Assembly (NCBI GenBank): GCA_016286055.1
Contig: JAEERW010000008.1
Location: forward strand, 62,001 to 126,000
Direction of reading: 5' to 3'
From: Bacteroidales bacterium
Lineage (GTDB): Bacteria > Bacteroidota > Bacteroidia > Bacteroidales > UBA3824
Length of the DNA stretch: 64,000 nt
In this document: piece after piece, positions 16,795-26,114 of the stretch
Position numbering within the stretch: the stretch's first letter is position 1
How the letters are laid out: each line of letters begins with the position of its first letter
Program-made: the position numbers and the translations under genes
The notes under the pieces: model-generated
What the model was told of the DNA's origin: nothing
Databases searched by the model: none
Seen by the model: only the letters and a program-made list of their open reading frames with translations

Positions 16795-19700
16795 TCATTT
16801 AATTTTTTGCATATAGTTATTATATTTATTAAGATAAAAGAGGTCGATATCTAAATAGTTTCTAAAAATAAACTCTTTACTGCCCTGCTGTTTGTTTAAC
16901 GGAAAAATAGGCTCAGAGGTTTTGTTGTTGAAATTATTACCAGAGCGGGATTCGCGTTCCTCGTCGAACTCTTGTTGTTTTTCTGCGTTTTCTAAATCGA
17001 GCAGTTTCTTAAAAACCTGATTTTCGCGATTTAAAAGATTGTCGGTGATATTTCGATTAATAATATCACGTCTATTTTGCTCAATAAGTTGCTGCATTTG
17101 GTCGTAGAGTTGCTTAGTTTGAGGATTTGTAGAAGAACCCTGCTGTAACTCTTGCAGATACTGCTGCAACAACTCTTGCATACGTAACGATTGAGCCATC
17201 TGCTGTGAAGACGGTTTATTACCCTCTTTCATCTGTTGAACCATCTGTTGAAGGGTTTGAATTAGATTTTGTTGATTCTGCTTGGCTTGCTGCATTTGTT
17301 GTTGACGCTGCTGAGCACGTTTCTTATTACGAGATTCTACGGGTTCTTCGGAATCATTGCCTTGCTGTCCGCTTTGCATTTGTTGCTGCATATTTTGCTC
17401 TATTACGGCAAAAATTAGCGCTAAATCATTTACATTAGTAAGGATAATTTGCTGCTGAATAGCACTACGGGATTTATTATTGTCAGAAATAAAAGACAAA
17501 GATTGTGTTATAGAAGAATTAATTTCATCAATCTTAGAATAAACTGAATGACCAAGTTCGGGTTCTCGCTTAGCGAGTGCATAAATAGAATCACGTACAA
17601 GAGCAAAATCGTTGCGTACCGAAAGTTGACGTTTTTTTAAATCTTGATAATATGCAGCATTGGTTTGGGTGCTCTTGGTATAATTAATTAGGTTCTCTTG
17701 CGAGAACGAAATATTCACAAGGTTGTCCAAAATCTGACGAACATCGTTAAGATTCTCGGCTTGTTTCTTATTTTGCTGACCTTTTTGCTGACCGTTCATC
17801 TGCTCGGCAAGTTGCTGCATCTCCTCAGCGGTCTTTTGCATCTGTTGTTGAAGGTTTTGACGCTGTTGCTGAGGCGATTGTAACTGATTATCAGGAGTTT
17901 GACTATTTTGATTTAGATTATTTTGATCTTGATTACCGGTATTTTGATTATCATTCATAAGGTTATCGGTATTTTGAGAGTCTGATTTATCGCCTTTTGA
18001 ATTAATATTATCGCTCTTATTATTATCAGATTGAGATTTATCTTGCTGATTTTGCAAATTATCAAACTGGTCGGACTGTTTATCAAGTTGCTTAGAAATT
18101 TCTTCAAACTTATCGAACAAAGAGTCGATATTAAGTTTCAGATTGTCTAATTCAGCATTTTGCTTCATTAAATCATCATATTTTTGTTTCAAAGCATCGA
18201 ATTTTTCCTTAAAATCTTCTGGCGAAAGAGAATCATCGTTGGATTTTTCAGAATCTTGATTATCACTATTCAAATTATCTGAATTATTTTTATCAGAACC
18301 TTTTTGATTATTTTCCTTATTATTTAAGTTTTCTTTTTGAGATTTTCCATCCTTATTTTTAGAGTCAGACGATAATGTTTCACGTGAAAATTTGTCATAT
18401 TCTTTGGATAATTGCTCCAAACCTTGCGTAAGGTCGTTAAGTTTTTTCTCAGTAGAAAAGTATTTTAAGAGTTCATTATTACGATCGAGTTGCTCAGAAA
18501 TCTGATTAAAATCGAATTTGAGGTCGTCAATACGGTCGCGGAAATTACGTTCGCTGATGGCATCTTTAAGTTGGTTGATTTGTTCGAGAAGTTCTTTAAC
18601 ATCATCGTTGAGGAGTTCATTCCACAGATTTTGCATTTGCTTTTGCTTTTCAGAAAGATCTTGGTTTTGATTTTGGAACAAATCTTTCTTAAAATTATCG
18701 TCTGAAATCTGCTTTAAAAGGTCTTCGAGTTTGTTTTGTTTCTCTACAAGATTGTCGATTTTTAACTGTTTTTCGTAATCAGAGAGATTGTTATTGCCCG
18801 AAACTGATTTTTGAAAATCTTCTAAATCCTTTGTTATATCGTGAAGAAGGTTTTGCGATTGGTCAATTTTTTCGTAAAGAGAATTATTAAGGTCGGAAAG
18901 ACGTTGCTCTTTTTCTTCGGCAGTGAGCAGATTATAACTACTGAGAACAGTCTTGGTAGATTTAAATCCCGAAACAGCATCGTTGTCTTTTACCTCAAAA
19001 TAGTAGTTGACCGTGGACTTAAATTTTGAGAAATCAAAGTAGAAAAAGAAATCCTGATTGATGGAAGAAGGCACAATCTCGATAGTTTCGGAATGTAGAT
19101 TCTTGGGTTCAGATTTATCGTAATAAATAAAGTGTAGGGAGTGAAAACCGTAATCATCTGAGATATGTCCTGAGAAAAACATCGCATTCATAGATGAAGA
19201 ATCTGCGCTGCTGACAACCTTAATTGAAGGATAAACATCGGGGACAACCGTTACATTATAGGGTAAAAATATAGAATCAAGACCGTTATCAGAGCGAACA
19301 GAATAGTGATAAGAGAAATCTTTGAGAGCAGATTTCTTAATTGAAACCTGATTTTGAGCAACCGAAATAGTATCTGTCAATACGGAATCTGTATAGAAAT
19401 TCAATGTGGAAACATTAAGAACATCAAAATTCCAAACTATTTGTGCTCCACGTGGAACAACCAAATCACCGGTATTATCAAAATCTGTCGAGTTAAGATT
19501 GGTATAAGCGGGCGGAATAATGCGAACATTAAAACCGTTTAAAGATGGTTTATCGAAAACATTAAGAAGATAATCCTCGGTTTTATATTGCAAATACGAG
19601 AAATTAAGGTTAATTGACGACGACACATTGCGAAAAGTGTATGAATAAAAACCAGTAGAATCTACATTCATACGGTAAGAGTTTCCTGAGAAATTGACGA

Positions 19701-20388
19701 AAATATCATTAGGAATAGATGGACCGTCGATTGTGCCACGTATGGTAAAATCTTCACCTCGACCGATGGTGAGGGAATCGTTTAAGATTGTAAAAATGTA
19801 AGGATTTTCAGGTTCGTAAGCGGCAGAATAGTTGAGAAACTGAGATGCTCCACGTTTAAACCTATCGAAATTTGTGGTAGCAAATATCGAGAAAACAAGT
19901 ATCAGAAGGAGCGAAACCGTAAGATAACGAAGTGTAGATTTATAATTAATTGCCGACGAAAAATTAAGCGGAGAGATTATTCCAGCCTTCTGATTAACTG
20001 CCGCAAGGAGAAGTTCAGAATCGGTTTCGGGTTGCTGATAGTGCAATTGTATAAGATTCAAAAGTGTATCTTTCGACTCAGGAAAATAGTTTGAAATAAT
20101 CGACGATGCCTCTTCGTAAGAGATTACGGGCAGAATTTTGAAGATTTTTAAAAGCGGAAATAAGATAAAGAATACAAAATCCGAAAATAGAATAAAGATA
20201 AAAGAGTAAAATAGGAAGGTCTTAACCAAGGGCGAAAGATAGAGAAACGACTCGGCAAACGACGAAACGGTGAAAGCCACAACGCCGAAAACCACAAAAA
20301 ACAGCAAGCCCAACACCAACTTGTTGGTGTAGAACTTACGGATGAAGTTATCTAACTTTTGCTCTATGATTGGAAATTCCGATTTCAT
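16795..20388 (-). CDS. DUF4175 family large membrane protein with Gln/Asn-rich coiled coil
   Basis: Function unknown. The 1197-residue protein has membrane segments near residues 22-45, 55-78 and 150-170, then an extracytoplasmic beta-rich region (to about 490). A very long Gln/Asn/Lys/Glu-rich coiled-coil part follows (about 500-1150) with runs such as QQQMQKTAEEMQQLAEQMNG. This is the DUF4175 layout found in Bacteroidota. It overlaps the EnvC-like gene by 4 bases. Proximity to the EnvC-like and DUF4292 genes suggests a cell-envelope role, which is inference. A parS-like site lies inside at 18376. Confidence 0.85.
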   Translation of the reverse strand: MKSEFPIIEQKLDNFIRKFYTNKLVLGLLFFVVFGVVAFTVSSFAESFLYLSPLVKTFLFYSFIFILFSDFVFFILFPLLKIFKILPVISYEEASSIISNYFPESKDTLLNLIQLHYQQPETDSELLLAAVNQKAGIISPLNFSSAINYKSTLRYLTVSLLLILVFSIFATTNFDRFKRGASQFLNYSAAYEPENPYIFTILNDSLTIGRGEDFTIRGTIDGPSIPNDIFVNFSGNSYRMNVDSTGFYSYTFRNVSSSINLNFSYLQYKTEDYLLNVFDKPSLNGFNVRIIPPAYTNLNSTDFDNTGDLVVPRGAQIVWNFDVLNVSTLNFYTDSVLTDTISVAQNQVSIKKSALKDFSYHYSVRSDNGLDSIFLPYNVTVVPDVYPSIKVVSSADSSSMNAMFFSGHISDDYGFHSLHFIYYDKSEPKNLHSETIEIVPSSINQDFFFYFDFSKFKSTVNYYFEVKDNDAVSGFKSTKTVLSSYNLLTAEEKEQRLSDLNNSLYEKIDQSQNLLHDITKDLEDFQKSVSGNNNLSDYEKQLKIDNLVEKQNKLEDLLKQISDDNFKKDLFQNQNQDLSEKQKQMQNLWNELLNDDVKELLEQINQLKDAISERNFRDRIDDLKFDFNQISEQLDRNNELLKYFSTEKKLNDLTQGLEQLSKEYDKFSRETLSSDSKNKDGKSQKENLNNKENNQKGSDKNNSDNLNSDNQDSEKSNDDSLSPEDFKEKFDALKQKYDDLMKQNAELDNLKLNIDSLFDKFEEISKQLDKQSDQFDNLQNQQDKSQSDNNKSDNINSKGDKSDSQNTDNLMNDNQNTGNQDQNNLNQNSQTPDNQLQSPQQQRQNLQQQMQKTAEEMQQLAEQMNGQQKGQQNKKQAENLNDVRQILDNLVNISFSQENLINYTKSTQTNAAYYQDLKKRQLSVRNDFALVRDSIYALAKREPELGHSVYSKIDEINSSITQSLSFISDNNKSRSAIQQQIILTNVNDLALIFAVIEQNMQQQMQSGQQGNDSEEPVESRNKKRAQQRQQQMQQAKQNQQNLIQTLQQMVQQMKEGNKPSSQQMAQSLRMQELLQQYLQELQQGSSTNPQTKQLYDQMQQLIEQNRRDIINRNITDNLLNRENQVFKKLLDLENAEKQQEFDEERESRSGNNFNNKTSEPIFPLNKQQGSKEFIFRNYLDIDLFYLNKYNNYMQKIK
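18376..18391. promoter_or_regulatory. parS-like site 5
   Basis: TGTTTCACGTGAAAAT: the first 14 positions match parS exactly; inside the DUF4175 gene. Confidence 0.65.
19444..19459. promoter_or_regulatory. Weak parS-like site
   Basis: TGCTCCACGTGGAACA, a symmetric variant of TGTTNCACGTGAAACA with two departures; inside the DUF4175 gene. Could be chance. Confidence 0.35.
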
Positions 20389-21527
20389 TTCTTATTCTGC
20401 TTCAACCAATGATAAGGATTAATTTTGTTGGTACCTTGCCAAATCTGAAAATTGAGAATAAGTTTGTTTTCATAATTCTCAAAATTACCGATAACATCGC
20501 CTTTTTGAACGGCGTCGCCAGATTCTACTTTGATATGGTCAAGTCCAGAATATACGGTAAAGTATGTTCCGTGTTTAATAATTATGGCAAATTGATTGGT
20601 AGGTAAAGAAACTATTTTAGAAACTTCACCATCGTAAACCACATTAACTTCGGAAAAAGCCGGTACAAGGAAGTTAATACCATCGTTGCGAATAGTGATT
20701 TTATCGTAAACGGGATGCTTTTTCTCACCAAAAGATGAAATAATAACCGAATTTTTAACAGGCCATTCGAGATAACCTTTTTGAACTTCAAAGAGGAAAG
20801 CATCTTGCTCCGAAACATTGTTGTGAGTGTCGGCGGGTTTGCTTGCTTTTGCCAACGATACTGAATCGGGACGGTAAATATCACCTTGAACTACCTTAGG
20901 TTGGGCGTTATCTTGTGTTTTATTTGCTAATTCTGCTTTAAACTGAGCAATTATATCTCGACGATTGTTCTTATATTTTGTAATAAAAGACTGCTCTACA
21001 CCAAGACGCTCGGCAAGTATCGAACGTTTGTTTTTAGATTCGTCGAGCGAAACGGTAACATTGGCAATCTCGTTTTTGATGTCTTTTATACGCTTGATTT
21101 TTTTAGCACGATAGTCGCTGAGATTTTTTATAAAAAGAAACTGACGAAACGACTTATAAAGATTGTCGAACGAGAAAAGGTCGAAATTCTGATACATAGA
21201 ATTTTTGATTTTGTCCGCTTGAACAATCAGTTCGGAATATTTTTTCTTCTCGTATTCCAATTGCGTATTTAGTCGCTCGTGATAAATTTGATAATTGTAA
21301 ATCTCTTTGTCTAATTGGATAATGTCAGATTTGAGTTTTTTTGCCAAAATTTCTTTTGTCTCTAACTGAGTATCGAGAATGCTGATATGCGAAACTATAT
21401 CAAAATTGGCTTTATCGGCATTAGCAATCAGCGAATCCAAAAAGGCACTCTGCTGATAAATAGAAGTCTGAGCCGTAAGCCCCTCTCCTACTACACTCAA
21501 AAACAATATTACTAAAAACTTTTTCAT
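20385..21527 (-). CDS. EnvC-like coiled-coil/degenerate LytM (M23) protein
   Basis: Probable periplasmic activator of cell-wall amidases. The 380 residues comprise a signal peptide (to about 19), a long coiled coil (about 25-215) and a C-terminal LytM/M23 domain (about 250-378). The domain keeps the fold markers SSFGEKKHPVYD, DGINFLVPAFSEV and KGDVIGNF. The catalytic His-x-His is replaced (LILNFQIW where active enzymes have HLHFE), so it should be inactive, as in EnvC. It overlaps the DUF4292 gene by one base and the DUF4175 gene by four. Confidence 0.85.
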   Translation of the reverse strand: MKKFLVILFLSVVGEGLTAQTSIYQQSAFLDSLIANADKANFDIVSHISILDTQLETKEILAKKLKSDIIQLDKEIYNYQIYHERLNTQLEYEKKKYSELIVQADKIKNSMYQNFDLFSFDNLYKSFRQFLFIKNLSDYRAKKIKRIKDIKNEIANVTVSLDESKNKRSILAERLGVEQSFITKYKNNRRDIIAQFKAELANKTQDNAQPKVVQGDIYRPDSVSLAKASKPADTHNNVSEQDAFLFEVQKGYLEWPVKNSVIISSFGEKKHPVYDKITIRNDGINFLVPAFSEVNVVYDGEVSKIVSLPTNQFAIIIKHGTYFTVYSGLDHIKVESGDAVQKGDVIGNFENYENKLILNFQIWQGTNKINPYHWLKQNKK

Positions 21528-22363
21528 TAAAATTCAAAGGGTTTATAATTGTTTGGGATAGAAAAATTAACGGTCATCTTTTTGCCAAAGGTAACTTTCT
21601 GATAGGTGAAAACGGCAGTAAAGTCTGTTCCAACACCATTGAAAGATACTTTTGAGGGCAAGTTATGATAGGTAAAATCTTTATAATCAGAGTAAGAAAT
21701 TGTAAGACCCTTGCCGTTGGAAGCAAATAGAGCGGTGTTTTCGGTCATTTTTTGGTTAGAAAGGTTATAAACCACTGTATTATTTATGCCAAAACGTAGT
21801 TGATACTCATCTCTGCCACGTGTAGTTATTGTTATAACATCACCATTTTGAGTAGGAAAAAAGTAATCGAGAAGGTTCAAATCATTCTTTGGGAAGATAA
21901 AGAATTGGTCTAAGAATATGCTCTGCATAATGTTGAAATCCACATCCACTGGTAAAAATTTACGCAAGTAAGAGTAATCACCAGCGAAATATTTGTTTTT
22001 AAGTTTAAAAATAAACTTAACAGAATCGGGTGTCATCAAAGCCCTGCCCGCCTCAATGCCGAGAGCAGAGATGGAAATCCAAATCAAACTATCTTTAATC
22101 ATTCTGATAGTGCCGCTGCCTGAGTGCGACTGTGTTTCGCTGCGGAAATCTATGTTGAATTTTATCTCTACTTTGTTGAATGTATCTTGCTGTGCAACTG
22201 ATTTTTTTAGATCATTTAACAAAACTTGATCGGCAGCGGAAACATTTACAGGAGCAACCACAGTGGTGTCGGTTTTAACAGGTGTAACAGGTTTGTGCCT
22301 ATTTTTGCACGATGCCAAGGTTAAGGTTGCGGTTAATAAAAGTAAAATCTTTAATTTATACAT
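21527..22363 (-). CDS. DUF4292 family lipoprotein
   Basis: Bacteroidota lipoprotein of unknown role, resembling LolA/LolB-type beta-barrel half-pipe proteins. The 278 residues begin with a lipobox (LTLASC, Cys19) followed by a Pro/Thr-rich linker. The conserved body contains IRMIKDSLIWISISALGIEAGRAL (read as two blocks) and DSVKFIFKLKNKYFAGDYSYL, typical of DUF4292. In this phylum the gene is regularly next to a TPR gene and an EnvC/M23 gene, as here. It starts 2 bp after the TPR gene. Confidence 0.85.
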   Translation of the reverse strand: MYKLKILLLLTATLTLASCKNRHKPVTPVKTDTTVVAPVNVSAADQVLLNDLKKSVAQQDTFNKVEIKFNIDFRSETQSHSGSGTIRMIKDSLIWISISALGIEAGRALMTPDSVKFIFKLKNKYFAGDYSYLRKFLPVDVDFNIMQSIFLDQFFIFPKNDLNLLDYFFPTQNGDVITITTRGRDEYQLRFGINNTVVYNLSNQKMTENTALFASNGKGLTISYSDYKDFTYHNLPSKVSFNGVGTDFTAVFTYQKVTFGKKMTVNFSIPNNYKPFEF

Positions 22364-22365
22364 AT

Positions 22366-24042
22366 CTAATTTAGTTTTTTAATTTTGTTGTTGATAATAT
22401 TTGAGTTGCCACCATTGTCTAATGCCAAGCGGTAAAATTGAATGGCCTCTCCTACCCTGCTTGTTTTGGCATAGATGTCGGCGGCAAGTTCGTATATAAA
22501 TGGATGTTTTGATTCGTTGAATGCAATTGCTTTTTCGATAAAATATTCAGCACCTTTGGTGTCGTTGGTTTTAAGAAGGTAGTAAGAATAAACAAAATTG
22601 AAAAAAGGCGAATCTTTGTCGGCAGCGAGGCACATTTTAATAATCATTGCTGCCACTTCGCGATCGCGACCTACCTGCACAAGATAATAGCAATATTTTG
22701 CAAGATAATAAAAATCAGTATGATTGGCAGTAAAATATTTGCGAAAATAGTCTAACGCTGTATCCACATTGCCACTCTTGATTTGATAAACAGCATTAAA
22801 AAAGTAATAAAGATAAGCGGACGAAGTGGTTAAAATGCCAAAATCTGAGGATTGTTGAAGAAAATCTTCTGCCACCACAAGGTCGTTGTCGATTAATGCA
22901 CCTGCGGCAGAATAAACAAACACGTCTAATTGCTCAGGGTAATAAGACATAGCGCGTTCAACAACAGTACTAAGTGCATTATTATCAAAAATAGCATAAT
23001 TACGAAAAAGCATTCGCCAAACATCAAAATTTGACTTGTCGATTTCGAGAGATTTTAAAAGTGCTAATGCTGAACGATTGTAGCGATAAGTGTTAAAAAG
23101 AAATTCGGAATAAACATTATAAACAATCGCACTGTCGGGATAAGCGGCAGAAAGAATTTCAAAAACCGAATCTACTTTTGTGATGGCAAAACCTTCGAAC
23201 GAGTTTGAAAACTGCGAAACAAGAAAAAGTTTTTGTTCTAGGGTAACGTCGGAGCATTTTAAAGACTTGACGAGATTTTGATAAAAGCATACGTCGTTGC
23301 CCTGTGCATTACACAAAAAAGTCTTGACGAGATATACAAAACCACTTTCGTTATTTACAGCCTCCATTTTATTGATAACAGGCTGAACCTTAGTGAGTTG
23401 ATTGGTTTGAAAATAAAGGTCGCAAAGCAAAAACAGATTGTATAAATTAGACGGATCGGCATTAATGAGCCTGAGAATTTCGTTTTCGGAATCTTGATAA
23501 CGATTCAACAAACGATAAAGGTCACTTTTGCGAGTGCAGATGTCAACATCAAAACCATAGGCGTTTTCAAACTGCGAAAGAATATCAATTGCATCTTGAT
23601 AACGATGAAGCGAAACATAAAGGTCAGTAAGTTGATGATAATTTTCGTAAGATGGATACTTGTCTAACACCATCTTAGAATACTTAACAGCCTTTTCAAT
23701 GTCGCCATTTTTTATGTAAATATCTGATAAAAGTCTGAGATAGAATACGTTATCAGAATTAATATCAACAGCATTTTTGGCAAACATCTCTGCCGCAGAG
23801 TAATCGCCTGAATCATAATGAATTTTGGCAATTTGATAATAACTTGCCGATGATTTGGGATTTAGTTTAATACATTTTTGGTAACATTGCAACGCTTTGT
23901 CGGTCTGCGATTTAAGCAAAAAAATACCTGCCTGCGAAAAGTTGTCGAGAAACTCAACATTACTTGGCACAGGCTGCGCTAAGGCTTTACCAAATGATAA
24001 AGCCAAAAATATGAATATCAATATGTTACCCCAAAAACGCAT
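22366..24042 (-). CDS. Exported tetratricopeptide repeat protein
   Basis: Protein-interaction scaffold with a signal peptide ([23 protein letters not shown]) and about a dozen TPR units across its 558 residues. Clear units include ALQCYQKCIKLNPKSSASYY and AEMFAKNAVDINSDNVFYL. It lies between dut (one-base overlap) and the DUF4292 lipoprotein, so it probably works at the envelope with those products. The specific partner cannot be read from the sequence. Confidence 0.85.
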   Translation of the reverse strand: MRFWGNILIFIFLALSFGKALAQPVPSNVEFLDNFSQAGIFLLKSQTDKALQCYQKCIKLNPKSSASYYQIAKIHYDSGDYSAAEMFAKNAVDINSDNVFYLRLLSDIYIKNGDIEKAVKYSKMVLDKYPSYENYHQLTDLYVSLHRYQDAIDILSQFENAYGFDVDICTRKSDLYRLLNRYQDSENEILRLINADPSNLYNLFLLCDLYFQTNQLTKVQPVINKMEAVNNESGFVYLVKTFLCNAQGNDVCFYQNLVKSLKCSDVTLEQKLFLVSQFSNSFEGFAITKVDSVFEILSAAYPDSAIVYNVYSEFLFNTYRYNRSALALLKSLEIDKSNFDVWRMLFRNYAIFDNNALSTVVERAMSYYPEQLDVFVYSAAGALIDNDLVVAEDFLQQSSDFGILTTSSAYLYYFFNAVYQIKSGNVDTALDYFRKYFTANHTDFYYLAKYCYYLVQVGRDREVAAMIIKMCLAADKDSPFFNFVYSYYLLKTNDTKGAEYFIEKAIAFNESKHPFIYELAADIYAKTSRVGEAIQFYRLALDNGGNSNIINNKIKKLN

Positions 24043-24473
24043 TAAATTCCCGAATGTCCAAATCCGCCATCACTGCGGACAGTTTCTGAAAGTGAGTCAA
24101 CAATCTTTAAATCAGCCTTTTCAAATTTGGCAATTACCATCTGAGCCACTTTGTCGCCGTGGTGGATGGTGAAATCCTCGTTTGAAAGGTTTATGAGAAT
24201 GATTTTTATTTCGCCGCGATAGTCGGTGTCGATAGTGCCGGGAGTGTTAAGCACTGTTATTCCGTACTTTATGGCCAAACCGCTGCGGGGACGTATCTGC
24301 GCCTCGTAGCCTTCGGTAAGTTCGATGAATAATCCCGTGGGAACCAAAACTCGCTGCAATGGCTTAATTACCAAATCATTATCTAAATTTGCCCTAAGGT
24401 CTAATCCCGACGAATATTCTGTGGAATATGTCGGCAAAGGGTTGTTGCTCTTGTTTATAACTTTAATTTCCAT
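24042..24473 (-). CDS. dut: dUTP diphosphatase
   Basis: Hydrolyses dUTP to dUMP and pyrophosphate, keeping uracil out of DNA and feeding dTMP synthesis. The 143-residue protein has all five trimeric dUTPase motifs: [45 protein letters not shown] and the flexible C-terminal GGFGHSGI. It is the first gene of the nine-gene operon; a TAnnTTTG box lies 22 bp upstream. Confidence 0.97.
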   Translation of the reverse strand: MEIKVINKSNNPLPTYSTEYSSGLDLRANLDNDLVIKPLQRVLVPTGLFIELTEGYEAQIRPRSGLAIKYGITVLNTPGTIDTDYRGEIKIILINLSNEDFTIHHGDKVAQMVIAKFEKADLKIVDSLSETVRSDGGFGHSGI

Positions 24474-24494
24474 ATTATCAAATTATTGAAATGA

Positions 24495-24502
24495 CAAAAA
24501 TA
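24495..24502 (-). promoter_or_regulatory. -7 box TATTTTTG at the head of the dut-uvrC operon
   Basis: Minus-strand TAnnTTTG match 22 bp before the dut ATG. It separates this operon from the flippase gene upstream. Confidence 0.65.
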
Positions 24503-24520
24503 TAAAATAATCGGATTTAT

Positions 24521-26029
24521 TTATCGTCTTTTTAAAAATCTCGATATAAATTTTTTTAACTGCGGTTGAAGGTTCTCTCTGCGATAAACAACTAATACAA
24601 AGAACATTAGCATAACAGTATGCAGCGAAATCCTTAAAACCAATGGCAATTGATTGGTAAAAAATGTTGGTACAAACAGCGCAACTGCCAATCCAAAATA
24701 CAAAATCATTGATTTATAATCGTATACACAAGAGAGGTGTCTCCTACCCCATACAAAAGTTATAATCAGCATAGCCAAATAGCAAATATTATTAGCAAAG
24801 GCACAAGCCATATATCCCCAAACAGGTACGAGGAGAATATTTAAGACAATTGTTATAACCGAACCAATAACGAAAATGATTATGCCATAATGAGTTAAGA
24901 ACTTTAATTTGTACCAAAACGATTGAACATAAATCAATCCTACCAAAAGATGCCCAAACAAAAGCATTGGCACTACTTGTAATCCATCCCAAAATTCTTT
25001 TCCAATAAAATATTTAAAGAAATCAAGGTAATAGACTATAAATAAGAATATAAAGAGTCCGAAAGCGAGTAAGTATTTATTTACATCAGCAAAAAGTTGA
25101 TTAAAATTAGGTTGTCCTTGGCTTGAAAAGAAGAAAGGGTCGGCAGCATAGCGGAAACACTGTATAAATAAGGTCATAAAGACTGCAATCTTGGCGTTTG
25201 CGCCGTAAATACCTAACATACTGAGTTTGTATTGGATAGGGTCGGTAACTCCTTCGGGTATGGTGTAAAACATATTGATGGAGATTCTGTCGAAAAACTC
25301 GTTGATTTGTCCTGCCAAACCTGATACCAACAAGGGCAAGGAATAAAGGAGCATCATCTTTAATAATGCGAACGAAAATTTGAATTTAACTTTCAATAAA
25401 TCAGGTATAAACATTATCAAAGTTAGGCTACTTGCAATTAAGTTGGAAAGGAAGATATAGCCTACTCCCATTTCGGGGTCGTAGATAGAATTGAAGATAG
25501 AATAATTTTCTGCCAATTTGGGTAACCAAAGAATAAAAAACAAGTTACAAAAGATGTTTACCGAGATGTTTATCAACTTAAAAACAGCAAACTTAATTGC
25601 CTTGTTTTGTTGTCTTAAACGTGCAAATGGAATGGCTGTAAGGGCATCTACACCTAATATTAATATAAAGAACGAAATGTAATAGACGTGATTGCTATAA
25701 TGAAGAAAATCAGCAATTTGCGGTGCAAACAAGAGTCCTAATGCTATAAAAATAGAACTTGTGGTTAATAGAGAAAGAAAAGTGGTAGAATAGAGTTTAT
25801 CTTTGTCGTCTTCGGTTTTTGAGAATTTAAAAAAGCCTGTCTCCATTCCGTAGGTAAGGAAAATCATCAAAAATGTAACGTAAGTGTACATTTCGGTAAC
25901 TGTGCCGTACTCATCGGTAGAGAACACACGCGTGTAAAAAGGCACAAGAAGATAGTTGAGCAATCTACCCACTATCGAACTCAGACCGTAGATAAAGGTC
26001 TGACTTGCAAGTTGTTTGATACTACCCAT
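24521..26029 (-). CDS. Polysaccharide-type flippase (MOP superfamily)
   Basis: Integral membrane protein of 502 residues with about 14 predicted membrane segments, matching Wzx/MATE-like lipid-linked oligosaccharide flippases. The N-terminus (QTFIYGLSSIVGRLLNYLLV followed by FYTRVFSTDEYGTVTEMY) is a typical signature. It probably moves undecaprenyl-linked sugars across the inner membrane. No glycosyltransferase neighbours are present, so the substrate is unknown. It has its own promoter and lies 47 bp before dut. Confidence 0.88.
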   Translation of the reverse strand: MGSIKQLASQTFIYGLSSIVGRLLNYLLVPFYTRVFSTDEYGTVTEMYTYVTFLMIFLTYGMETGFFKFSKTEDDKDKLYSTTFLSLLTTSSIFIALGLLFAPQIADFLHYSNHVYYISFFILILGVDALTAIPFARLRQQNKAIKFAVFKLINISVNIFCNLFFILWLPKLAENYSIFNSIYDPEMGVGYIFLSNLIASSLTLIMFIPDLLKVKFKFSFALLKMMLLYSLPLLVSGLAGQINEFFDRISINMFYTIPEGVTDPIQYKLSMLGIYGANAKIAVFMTLFIQCFRYAADPFFFSSQGQPNFNQLFADVNKYLLAFGLFIFLFIVYYLDFFKYFIGKEFWDGLQVVPMLLFGHLLVGLIYVQSFWYKLKFLTHYGIIIFVIGSVITIVLNILLVPVWGYMACAFANNICYLAMLIITFVWGRRHLSCVYDYKSMILYFGLAVALFVPTFFTNQLPLVLRISLHTVMLMFFVLVVYRRENLQPQLKKFISRFLKRR

Positions 26030-26049
26030 TTAAAATCTAAATTTTTTTA

Positions 26050-26057
26050 CAAAGGTA
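26050..26057 (-). promoter_or_regulatory. -7 box TACCTTTG for the flippase gene
   Basis: Minus-strand TAnnTTTG match 21 bp before the flippase ATG. Confidence 0.65.
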
Positions 26058-26114
26058 TAAAATAGAAATTAGTAAATTGCGAAAAATTTTTAATAACCAT
26101 AACAACAAATAAAA

